A stretch of DNA of 64,000 bases from Cladophialophora immunda. Its lineage: Eukaryota > Ascomycota > Eurotiomycetes > Chaetothyriales > Herpotrichiellaceae. The stretch covers positions 3,364,777 through 3,428,776 of the forward strand of contig NW_015622545.1 of NCBI RefSeq assembly GCF_000835495.1, in the 5' to 3' direction. Each line of letters opens with the position of its first letter. Position 1 is the first letter of the stretch. Position numbers and translations under genes: made by a program. This document shows, piece after piece, positions 22,501 to 31,431 of the stretch. The notes beneath the pieces are model-generated. The model made no database searches, was not told the DNA's origin, and saw only the letters and a program-made list of their open reading frames with translations.

Positions 22501-23583
22501 GTGGAGTTGAAACTACCGAAAGAATTACTCGGCTGGAATTTCGGGACCTTGGAAATCAAATGCCCCGTCAGAGCAAAGGGACGAAGCGGAAACACGAAGG
22601 AAGCGAGATCATTCACCCAGCAACGCATCAAGTTGCGGACCAACTTGATGAGAGCCAAGATGCACCCCAGTGGCTCGGGTGAGGATGGTGAATGGAGACC
22701 CAAGGGCGACAAAGAATCCGTCTTCCTTGCGGTCCGCAAACGCTACTCAAGCTCCCTAATCATCGAGTGCCGCAAATCTCGCCTTGGCCCTGACTCCACG
22801 CCTGCCTTGGGGGTCTTCTGGCTCAAGGACATCCCAGACGAGGAAGAGAAAACGATCGTCGTGAAACTTTGGAAGGGTGGCAAAGAGGCCGCGCATCGCG
22901 CCACCACGAGTTACGGCTATTCGGGGTTGGAGGAAAACGAGCAGCCGCTGGGCGAACTTGAGCTCACGGTCAAATTCTGGAGAGGGCTCAGCGGGTATCA
23001 CAAGAGCTATGCAAACAAAGCCCGCAATGCGGATTTGAGGCAGGTGATGGAGGTGTTGGACACGGCGAACGACGAAGGACAGGTCGATCAGTACGAAGGT
23101 GAATATAAAGGAGAAAGAGAAATTGACGACGACGAAGACAGCGACAGCACAGACGATGATGAGTCGTCAAGCAAAAAGGACAGATCCCGCCGCAAGCTGC
23201 GCACACACGCCAACGATGACTCCTCCGCCTCGGACTCGGACTCGGGCACGACGTCTTCAGCCTCCAAGAACCCACTTAACGGTCCCGCCCGTCTCGTGTC
23301 CAAGCCCCTCGGCGCAGTCGGCTCCACGGCCGCCCACCTCCTGGACGTCAACGGACATAATGACCCCGACGATGGCTCTCGGGGGTTGAGGGCGCAGGTG
23401 AGGGATTACAAAGACCACCACCGCGAGCTGCACAGGAAGCACAGGGGGATCATGCAGTGGAGGGGAGCGCGGACGCTGGACTGGATGGTCGGAAAGGCCA
23501 AGAGGGTTGAGGGAGGAGTGGAGAGAGTTTTCGAAAGGGACAAAGACGGGCGCGGCGGTGACGGTGTCGAGACCGAGGTATGA
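19570..23583 (+). CDS. SMP- and C2-domain membrane tether protein (Mug190/tricalbin-like)
   Basis: A single uninterrupted frame of 1337 residues starting at MSSTDDFDPESQ; the frame is open back to 19312 but without a better start. The first 240 residues are charged and disordered. Two membrane segments lie at about 252-272 (AITIGLVSVLGLVLLGEAV) and 290-312 (LSAAALVILIPGVMAASVILL). An SMP-type lipid-transfer domain follows from about 347 (SVAWLNNLLSAVWPLVNPDLF). A C2 domain begins near 623 (GVVMIFIKSAQGFKEGDGG, with LEGSSDAYMTVSWG) and a second near 836 (GIFSIQIHNITGLE). The C-terminus is acidic/serine-rich then basic. The order matches Schizosaccharomyces Mug190 and yeast tricalbins, ER proteins that tether to the plasma membrane and move lipids. 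It is unusual in having no intron over 4 kb. Confidence 0.88.
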   Translation: MSSTDDFDPESQRRTYQAPHSARHPIPTIQKYRAERSELNNQQQQAEEAQHDETDDSTVKRAYHAAKGILKGEEEGPRSTHEPYRSQNRNIQRSSDTGGGGEAQEERQDRGDVDRDQKQEQEGRDEGDTKTDQPGQSATEAVAGHHDPRQKRKDMKHKKRSDGGREVTDPVTHLPIIIRDSTRKDLKAAEENIPATGSDFRTKTGLSGARKSGRELATERDEVQDSLHGMQKLFPPPAFDDLKNELTTTYERAITIGLVSVLGLVLLGEAVTRAFGVSIYEKGSSLQSRLSAAALVILIPGVMAASVILLVRDWLGKKVDAICKDEVWDAARQEELHTTQAEDAIPESVAWLNNLLSAVWPLVNPDLFTSISDMLEDVMQASLPRVVRMVSVDDLGQGSEAFRILGINWLPTGAASQSVGADGELKKNGDKEGNDRTASGEGEIENGAGGKDQSNSDDSGQNNQQKEEDQQAIREGMEAEQGDFVNMELAFAYRARSSGKSLQAKAKNAHLYLKFYLPGGVAVPVWVELRGIIGTMRLRLQLTPDPPFFSLCTLTFMGQPQADLSCVPLSRHALNLMDVPLISSFVQSSIDAALAEYVAPKSLTLDLKDMLVGDDFKKDTIARGVVMIFIKSAQGFKEGDGGFGPLEGSSDAYMTVSWGKFGKPVASTRIIVDDQAPNWSEWSHILVTPEELNADEKLRLQLWDSDKYTADDDLGRVEVDLRELMHSSKTKNKMCDREDRFVGEEPEEKMPGTLQWQVGYFTKTRITEEQLAKQTADPNVRTIEDLRKQVSETAERKLREATAHDESKEIKQQREEDYKEREDALIISSPPPDDYVSGIFSIQIHNITGLEVESLQKREKNTGNDNREDEAEQNDDLPSSYATIILNHQKIYRTRTKPKNAKPFFNAGTERFVPDWKTAEVMISVRDDREREDDALLGMIYLPLRRVFQERSQVMQTYPLVGGIGYGRARISMVWRSVELKLPKELLGWNFGTLEIKCPVRAKGRSGNTKEARSFTQQRIKLRTNLMRAKMHPSGSGEDGEWRPKGDKESVFLAVRKRYSSSLIIECRKSRLGPDSTPALGVFWLKDIPDEEEKTIVVKLWKGGKEAAHRATTSYGYSGLEENEQPLGELELTVKFWRGLSGYHKSYANKARNADLRQVMEVLDTANDEGQVDQYEGEYKGEREIDDDEDSDSTDDDESSSKKDRSRRKLRTHANDDSSASDSDSGTTSSASKNPLNGPARLVSKPLGAVGSTAAHLLDVNGHNDPDDGSRGLRAQVRDYKDHHRELHRKHRGIMQWRGARTLDWMVGKAKRVEGGVERVFERDKDGRGGDGVETEV

Positions 23584-24119
23584 TTTGGTCATCAGCCCTT
23601 TCAAAGGTGTTTCTCAGAATGGCCCCCCCTCGCGAAAGAAACGGAAGAGAGCCAAACCTGCTTTATTCGATGCAGGACGAAAAAGCAAAAAAGGACGGGG
23701 GAAGGAAGCAATATATCAACCGGAGGGAAGAAAGATAATATATATATAATCCCTGGACGAGTGCCTTTACTACTATTGAGTCGACTCACTAGACTCGGAT
23801 ATTGATCGAGATTTGCAGTCGAACACTCTCAAAATCTGACCCTCGGAGATCTTCTTTATACTATAAATAGTATAAAAATACTCAGTTTTCATGTATACAG
23901 TACACTAATATTCTATGTAGTAGCCGGGCTATGGGCCGGAACATTCAGAGTTGTTAAGTTTGGGTTGGAGTGCATTCCCAGCCTCAGGTCAGCCGTTGAA
24001 ATAAGGTCAATCAAATTGCCACTCAGTCAGACTGTGACCCCCTGCAAGTCAGAGACCGTGGCCCTCAGTAGACCTCCAGGCTCCAGCTCATGCTCTGCAG
24101 CTGGGGATGACATCGTAAT
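23584..24119. other. Intergenic between convergent genes
   Basis: Contains AT-rich tracts (for example TATATATATAAT near 23740 and 23850-23880), otherwise nothing recognised. Confidence 0.4.
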
Positions 24120-26755
24120 CTAAGCTTCAGTCTCTACCGGTATTTGACTGACGATCCCTTCTTTCCGAACGTCACCATCAGGGAGCTCGCCAGGAGTGGA
24201 TGTACCGGAATCGGGTTTCTCGTCGACCCCTTTCGCCCCCCTTAGGACAATCCAGATCTGCTTCAGCCCTCCGTCTACGAGAGGATAGAAATTCGCAATG
24301 ACCAGCGCGATCCAAAGCCAGATGAGCGACACCACGACCCAAGTGACGAACAGCTGGAAAGGATGCCGAGTCAGCCACGGATCCGAAAGACGACATCTCA
24401 CACAAAAGAGAGAGAGAGAGAGAAGACTTACCCCTTTGGAGAAGATGATGCGAGCGCCGTACATGGGCAACGGCCAGAGCGCCACGTGCCCTGCAAACGT
24501 CGCGATGCCCCAAATCACCGCAATTCGCGACATGCGCTTCATGTACGCGACGCGCTCGGGGCTGAAATAGGTTGCCTCGTCGAAGTGTGTTGCTCGTGCC
24601 CCGACTTTGCCGTGCGCGTCGTCCTCGATTCGCTTGATGGACAGCAGGTCGGACCATTCAAAAGTCTTGTTGGGCCAGAGGTACGAGATTGCCAGGGTGA
24701 GGGGCAGAGGGACGAAGGACGAGGTGAGGCATCCGTACATGCAGGGCAGGGTCTGTCCCAGAGTCGCGATCGTGGCGCTGCCGTAAAGGGCACGAGCCGT
24801 CCCAATCCACACGGCCAACCCCGCGGCCGTTCCCACGACCGGCGAGACGATGGCTGCAAGCCGAGTTTGCTTCTTCCAGCACAGGGCGAATGCGGTAGGG
24901 AAGGTTCCAGGACTGGTATTGGGGTCCCCGCCCTTGGTGTCAGTAAAAAAAACCCCTTCCCGAGACACATGGGGAGAGTCCAAAAAAGACTCACCATATC
25001 AGAATCCCCAGCATGTACAGAAGCCAATTGAGGTCGACGCCACCTTCGTGGAAAGCCGTGGCCACGGTCGAGGACACCAGGGCCGAGCCTACAACCCCGA
25101 TGTGTGACCATCGGATGAGTTGTCTGTTTGTCGCGTGTTTGTTGATGTAGGTGCCGTAGACGTCAAAGGAGAAGATGGAGCTCATGGCGATCAGCTGGGC
25201 GGACGACACGCTGGTGCAGGACATGAAAATGATCACCAGAACGGCCCCTGCGCCGCCTTTGCCGGCAATGGCCTGCGAAACTGCAAGGAAGGCTGGTCAG
25301 TATATTCGCCAACTGGAAAACCCTCACATGGGGAACGAGGGGGCGTACCGTAAGGCAGGACAAGTCCCGCGCCGACCTCCTCTGCGGTCATTCTCTGTTT
25401 TTTGAGGGTCAGTGCTAGGAATTGTGACTTTTCCCTCCAATATGGGGGGTGTCCCGACTCACTCTGGGATAGGTAGGGAACGCAGGCGTGTGCTCCAGTA
25501 CCAGCGCGCCCAGACCCATGATGGTTCCAAAGGCAAACGGGAGGGCGAAGTAGGCATTTCCACCCAGAATGTATCCGGGCACGGCAGCGGCCACTTCGGC
25601 CGAAAACCCCTTTGTGACCCCTTCCCGTCAGCAAACAGTCTTGTTGGAACCAAAAAAAGATATTCTATGGTCCGTACCTTCTGCCAGAAACCGGTGTCGA
25701 GGAAGACGATCCCGTAGTTGGTCCTGGATCAGACGTCAGCTTGTAAGTCGGGGGCAGGTAGGGTGCGCAGAAGCACAGCACGTTATATGGATGATGCCAA
25801 AGAAGATCGATTCCCGGCTTGTCATGGTCAGGTAGGAACCTTTGTAGTTTCCGGCCACCGGCTGCGTTTTGTCCAGTGGCTTCAGGAGGTCGTACAGGGC
25901 CCCGATCGAGCCGATTTCGTGGACGGTGAGGATCTTGATCGTGAACCAAGCCAGTATGATCATGATGATGAAAGTGTGGACGTAGTCGGTGAGGAAGGTC
26001 GCACGGATGCCACCAAAGTAAGTGTATACGACCTGAATGTCACGTTAGGCCTGCGTGGAGAAGCAACACAAGTGCTTGTGCGAAGAAGAGCGGATGGAAA
26101 CTCACCACGCCAAGAGGGAGCAGGTATGTGGTCGCGATAATGTCCATCCCCGTCAACGACGAAACCGCCGTCGAGGCGCCGACCAGCATGGATGTGAAGT
26201 TGAGGAGGTTGTTGATCAGGCACATGACGATCCAGATCAAGTGGGCGGCCACGCCGTACCGAGCTCTGATCAACTCGAGAAGGGTGTGCGCATTGGGGAC
26301 CCTGCGTTTGGCTTGGATCGCCAGCCACCCAAAGGCGCATATCATGGTGCTTTGGCCTGCAGCCCACCACACCGGCAGGGCAATGCCATACCAGTAGGTC
26401 AGATACGGGGACCCCAGAAGCGCCGTGCTGTACGTCCACGAGGATATGACGGCCGAGGCCGTCAGGCCGGTCCCGACGCTTCGGTTCGCGACCATGAACC
26501 TGTCAAACCCGTCAGCCGGGGTGGTGAGGACAAGGGGATGTGGCTGATGCCCACGTCTCGGTGGTTTCGTTGTCCTCTCCCAGGGTTTTCTTGAGTGCTC
26601 GAGTGACAAAAACCATGCCTGCTCATGTTAGCGATGCTAGAAACCGACCGGGAAGTTTGGGGTATACCGATAGCAAAGGCCACACCCAGGCCGACAACCA
26701 CTCCATAGCCAACACTTTGAGATAGCGGCGGAGGCACGACAGCAGGCCCCGACAT
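24120..26755 (-). CDS. DUR3: DUR3-type urea/polyamine active transporter (SSS family)
   Basis: Ten exons from the ATG at 26755: 26755..26668, 26618..26555, 26499..26106, 26032..25782, 25723..25678, 25609..25463, 25394..25349, 25280..24995, 24912..24432 and 24353..24120. All nine introns (49-82 nt) have GT..AG ends and the sum is exactly 679 codons including stop, giving 678 residues. Family blocks are recovered in order: SQSVGYGVVVGLGVAFAIG, FMVANRSVGTGLTASAVISSWTYSTALLG, VVYTYFGGIRATFLTDYVHTF, NYGIVFLDTGFWQK, QAIAGKGGAGAVLVIIFMS, SSAQLIAMSSIFSFD and the multi-pass C-terminal half. These are marks of sodium:solute-symporter-family urea transporters, plasma-membrane proton symporters that fungi induce for nitrogen use. 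It is divergent from the monooxygenase gene. Paralogues may carry other amines. Confidence 0.93.
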
Positions 26756-26905
26756 GGTTAGTCACTACCCTGGACCAGGAATTTGATTTGCAGGAGAAAT
26801 AGATCTCGTCTTGGACAGATATCGAGACAAAAGATTGCCGCCATGGCCATTATATCCCGACGAGCTGCAACATGAAACCGTTCCGGTGGATTGATGAATG
26901 GTGTT

Positions 26906-26911
26906 AGATAG
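26906..26911 (+). promoter_or_regulatory. Candidate GATA-factor site (AGATAG)
   Basis: Matches HGATAR, 150 bases upstream of the DUR3 start. Nitrogen control by an AreA-like factor is inferred from the transporter type, not shown. Confidence 0.3.
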
Positions 26912-27126
26912 TTGTTTGATGGCATCATCACCTCGAATTTTCGACTTCAAGATCCACCTTGGCCAGAATTTCGAAATTGATATGATATTTCGGCACGATT
27001 GTTCCGTTCTGAAAGGTGAGTCGGACGGCCTTAGTTTGGGGGGCCGCGTGGTGAAAGCGGGATCTTAAAGGATGGCGTGCTTGTCGTTGCTGATATGCCC
27101 AAAAACAATGTATATCAAAAGGCGCA

Positions 27127-27132
27127 CTATCA
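27127..27132 (-). promoter_or_regulatory. Candidate GATA-factor site (TGATAG)
   Basis: Second HGATAR match in the divergent promoter, on the minus strand and about 170 bases before the monooxygenase start. Confidence 0.3.
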
Positions 27133-27303
27133 GAAAAGTGTATAACCGAGGGGCTTCGCATGGAGCCAAAGACTGGTGCTTGATCCACCTTTGATCTTGA
27201 TGATTATGAAAGGACGAAGGCCAGGTGTCAAGAGACGTCGAGTTGGACCTCCTCGCCTGAGCCGTCTGATCTTTACATCGCAATCTAGGCAATACCTTGC
27301 AAG

Positions 27304-29027
27304 ATGGGATCCCTGGTACCGCCGAAGAAACAATGGATCATGAATGCCTTTGCCATGAGCTCGCCCGGCCACGTGAATGCAGGTGTGTTTGGATCGGTCT
27401 CACCGCGTTGCACAGGCAGATGGAAGCTTACGTCCCGCCAGGGCTTTGGAGGCATCCGCGGAACAGATGCCAGGAATACCACAACGTTGATTATTGGATT
27501 GAGCTTGCTCGGATTCTCGAGAAGGGCAAATTCCACGGCATCTTCATTGCAGATATGCTGGGCGCCGTGAGTGGGCAATCCCCATGGGAGAGCTGCAAAT
27601 TTCCCTGACAGAGAGATCCAGTACGACGTATACAAAGGTCCCGAGAACATCGACCCGGTCCTACCTGGTGCTGCTCAATTCCCCATCTCAGACCCCTTGT
27701 AAGCAGCAGTGACAGATCTGGAGGTCATCACCTCTTTGTGGACTAACGGATTTCCCACAGCCTGGCCGTCGCAGCCATGGCGGCGGTGACGAAGTCGCTG
27801 TCCTTCGGCATCACGTCGTCCACGACGTACGAACATCCCTTCGCGCTGGCCCGCCGCTTCTCAACGCTGGACCACCTGACCCGTGGCCGTGTCGGCTGGA
27901 ACGTCGTCACAAGTTATCTCGACAATGCGGCCAAGAATTTCGGGCTGGACACCCAGATACCGCACGACACGAGATACAAGAAAGCCGACGAGTATCTCAA
28001 CGTGGCGTACAAGCTCTGGGAAGGGTCCTGGAGAGATGACGCCGTGGTGCAAGACGCAAAGGCAGGCCAGTATAGCGTCCCTGGCCGCGTCAGGCGCATT
28101 GATCATCAAGGGTACGCTTCCCCGTGCAAGCGAAAGCAGAAATATTTCAAAAACTCAAGCTGACGAAGCCGGGGAATGGGTAGGGAATGGTTTAAATGCG
28201 CCGGACCTCACACGGTCGAACCGTCGCCACAGCGGACGCCCTTTATTTTCCAGGCAGGCACCAGCACGGCAGGCAAGGTGTTCGCCACCAGGCACGCCGA
28301 GGCCATGTTCATCCCCGGTATGGACATCGTCGCCATCCGAAAGGGAGTCGACGCGATCCGCAATCTGGCCTCCGAGATTGGTCGCGAGCCGGGGAGCATT
28401 AAATTGATAGCCGGTGTTCACATCATAGTCGACGAAACGGACGAGAAGGCTCAAGCCAAGCACGCCGAATATCTCTCCTACGCAGACCTCGAGGGCACTC
28501 TCGCCCTGTTCGGAGGCTGGTTCGGCGTCGACATCTCCCATTGGGGCGACGACGAGGACTTTCGGTTCGCGCCCGGCTTTCCCGGTGCCATCCAAGGAAT
28601 GTTGGAGGCGTGGACGGCGACCGTCCCCGGCGGCGAGGGCATCAAGTGGACCAAATCCCGCATCGCCCGGGAACTGGCACTCGGCGGTCCGCATCTCAAA
28701 GCAATCGGGTCGCCGACCACCGTGGCCGATGTCTTACAGAAGCTGGTCGACGAGGCCGGCGTCGACGGATTCAATATCTCCTACGCTGTCTCGCCTGGGG
28801 ATTTCCAAGACATCGCCCAGTACCTCTTCCCCGAGCTGAGGCGGCGAGGTGTATTCTGGGACGACTACGCCGTGCCTGGAGGGACCACCCGCGAGAATTA
28901 CAGCGCAGACGATCGAGGGAAAAGAGTCAGGGAGGATCACCCGGCGTCCAAGTACAGGTGGAGAGCGGGCGAATCGGATCCGGAATACGCCAAGCACCAA
29001 GCCGTTGCCGTGGATGGGAACACGTAA
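27304..29027 (+). CDS. FMN-dependent luciferase-like monooxygenase (NtaA/SnaA/DszA type)
   Basis: Five exons, 27304..27382, 27442..27566, 27622..27698, 27761..28111 and 28184..29027, give 491 residues; introns of 59, 55, 62 and 72 nt are all GT..AG and keep frame. Family blocks in order are GLWRHPRNRCQEY, DYWIELARILEKGKFHGIFIADMLGAYDVY, SFGITSSTTYEHPFALARRFSTLDHLTRGRVGWNVVTS, EWFKCAGPHTVEPSPQRTPFIFQAG, ATRHAEAMFIP and GVDGFNISYAVSPGDF. These are two-component flavin monooxygenases that use FMNH2 from a separate reductase to cleave C-N or C-S bonds (nitrilotriacetate, sulfones, pristinamycin). The substrate here is not known and no reductase gene is visible nearby. It is divergent from DUR3 and next to an MFS transporter, suggesting uptake and breakdown of a nitrogen or sulfur compound. 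Confidence 0.92.
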
Positions 29028-29545
29028 TAGGTTGAGCATGCGAGGAGGACCGTATATCTTGCTCAGCCGCCTGGAAGATGATGGTCTGGGCATCAAGAAT
29101 AGATCGATTCATTGTAAGCCAGCAGCGCAAGCTGAGAGTGGGTCTTCCTGTAGTTATGGATGCACTGTTCACGAGGATCGACGGTTGCGAACTGTCTACA
29201 CCACTGGGAGTTTCCCGTTGTTCTCAAGTACGTCCAGAGCTGGGACGTCTTAGCGCACTCCCATATTCTGTGTTGCCCGATCGGATGGAGGAGTGAGTTG
29301 CTTTGTCCTCGAGCGAGCGCTGCTCATGGAAACTTGATTGGGGGACCCGAGCCTCGTCATCTGGAGCCTCAAGCACGACACCTGATAGAGCCAAAAGTAT
29401 AACTCGGGATTCGGGAATTATCGCGATGTCCCTGCTTGAGAGATCGGAACGCACCCGGCAGGCCGTCTTTTGACTAGCGCTGCTGCTACCCACGGTCTGA
29501 TCTTATCGGCGCAGCATTACTCACAAGTTTGCTTGTACATGGCAT
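29028..29545. other. Intergenic between convergent genes
   Basis: Nothing recognised; holds the 3' UTRs of the monooxygenase and the MFS transporter. Confidence 0.4.
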
Positions 29546-31055
29546 TCAGCCCTTCCACCTCTGCTGGCCGTTGCTCGGCGCTTCAAGCCTTACCCAGAAG
29601 GTGAAGGCCGCAGCCACCAGCATGAGGACTCCGACGGTAATGGCGCTATGAATGTAGGTCGTCGACAAGGTCAACGCGGTCGACTGGGAGATGAGCAGAG
29701 CCGTCAGCGGGGTGCCGAGCAGTGAGCCCATTCCTCGGATGAAGGATAGTGCTCCATTGACGCTCGTGAAATGTTGGCGGCCGAAGAGCTCGAGCAGAGC
29801 GGCAGGAAACAAGGAGATGTAGGCGCTGGCGAAGGCGCCGTAGAAGACGGTGAAGAAGAAAAACAAGACGTCGGCCTTGGTGTTGCAGGCTTTCTGGTGG
29901 TCGCAGAACGTGCTCGGAAACCAGAAGCCCAGCACGGCGACGGCGCTGAGGAAGGTGGTCGCGAACAGGGCGTTCAGCCGGCCCAGTCGGTCTGCGGCGA
30001 AGCCGATCACGATCCGCGAGAGGAAATTGGCCGCATTGCTCAAGGTGATGAAGTTGGCGGCCGCGTTGGCGCTGTAGCCGCGCGACTGGGCGTACGCGGC
30101 GTAGAAGAACAGCGGCGTGGAATAGCCGGCCGACTGGAAAAAGTTGCCCAGGGCCTGCGCGGCGAACTTCTTGGACGTGGCGACTTGCCAGTTCAGCCTG
30201 GGGAAGGAGATCAGCCGGCGGAGGATGCTCTTCTCTTTGACGGCGCGCATCTCGACGCGAATCCTCTCCTCGAACTCGGGCTCCCACTTCAGCACGCGGC
30301 CCGAGATCGCCACCAGCACGGCCGAGATGCTCCCAGACGTCCTCATTGCGTTCCGAAATCCGACGTGCGTGACCAGGGCGCGGAGGATTGGAGGCCAGAT
30401 CATCCCCCCTACCCCCGTCCCGCTGATGATGACGCCCATGGCGAGACCGCGCCGCTTGTCGAACCACGCCGGGGCCACCGAGGTCATGGGCACATAGGCC
30501 ATGCAGGTCCCGAGGCCGACGAGGAGGCCTTGAGTCAAGGCGAATTGCCAGAGGTGTTGGCTGAAGCTGGCCAGAATGAACGCCACCCCGAAGAGGACGC
30601 CGCCGGCGCTGATGACCATTTGCGGCGAGTACAGCTTGGACCAGTTCACGGCGAAAGGGCCGGCCATGGTCATCAGCGACAGTGCCAGTGTCCCGACCAG
30701 ACCGATTGCGGCAGACGAGCACCCGGTAAAAGGCGTGTTCGGCTCCTTGGCCATCTCTTCGTACAAGGCTTGGTAGACTCCATAGGCGAACACGATGGAA
30801 CAGGTCATGGCCACCACGACGAAGCCGGCCACGATGATGGCGATTTGACGTCTAATACGAGGTTGGTCAATATTCGTAGCATATGCAGGCAATGTCAATA
30901 AGGGCACCTGAGACCTACAATATTAAGGCCTTGTTGGCTGGCGCGGATGGCGCACCGCCAGGAGCCGACCGAGCGACGGCGGGGTTAACATTCGTGAGCT
31001 CGATGCCACTTACACCCGCTTTCTGCTGCGGCAGGGGAGTCGAAGGAGTGCCCAT
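29546..31055 (-). CDS. MFS transporter, monocarboxylate-transporter-like
   Basis: Two exons, 31055..30919 and 30851..29546, give 480 residues. The large frame upstream of 30851 has only a GTG. A 67-nt intron (gtaggt..attag) joins it in frame to an exon starting MGTPSTPLPQQKAG, which supplies the missing start. About 12 hydrophobic segments are visible, for example IIVAGFVVVAMTCSIVFAYGVYQALYEEM, GLLVGLGTCMAYVPMTSVAPAWFDKRRGLAMG and FITLSNAANFLSRIVIGFAADRLGRLNALF, the latter two carrying MFS loop motifs (FDKRRGLAMG, AADRLGR). This matches fungal monocarboxylate-porter-like proteins, which move organic acids or efflux metabolites across the plasma membrane. Its place beside the monooxygenase suggests uptake of the substrate or export of the product. 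Confidence 0.9.
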
Positions 31056-31431
31056 GGGAGAGAAGTGCTCGAGTGGGTGCCTAGGGAGACGAAGGAAACG
31101 CTTGGTGTTGATATTAATTGTGTTACGAAGCTGCCGTCCTACTTTTATATACTTCAAGTCGGGTTCCGAAGCCGGTCACATCTGCCGAGATTCACAGCCG
31201 TCCGCAAAGCGTTGCTGGCATTTAATAGGACACCGAATGGTCATGCTACTAAAAATGCACCTCCATAGACTAGCCTTCTTTTCCGTTGAAGGTGGCTTTT
31301 TGTTTGGGACATGCCAATGCTTGATAGAATCACCCTGTGCTGCATCTCATACATAATCTATGTTGAGCCCCGGGAACTGAATCGCTACACCGCAAGACAG
31401 AGAGCATATTGACTCGGGATGATTATCACGA
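31056..31431. other. Intergenic between two minus-strand genes
   Basis: Promoter region of the MFS gene; nothing else recognised. Confidence 0.4.

Larger units (their letters stand above)
26756..27303. promoter_or_regulatory. Divergent promoter between DUR3 and the flavin monooxygenase
   Basis: A 548-bp region serving both genes. It contains two HGATAR words, AGATAG at 26906-26911 and its complement CTATCA at 27127-27132. These fit binding sites for AreA/NIT2 GATA factors that switch on nitrogen-scavenging genes, though such words are short and also occur by chance. Confidence 0.4.

Noticed and set aside
29646..30722. Long frames of 358 and 376 codons overlapping the MFS transporter in other frames
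   Set aside because: Arg/Gly/Gln-rich shadow frames caused by the high GC content of the transporter gene.
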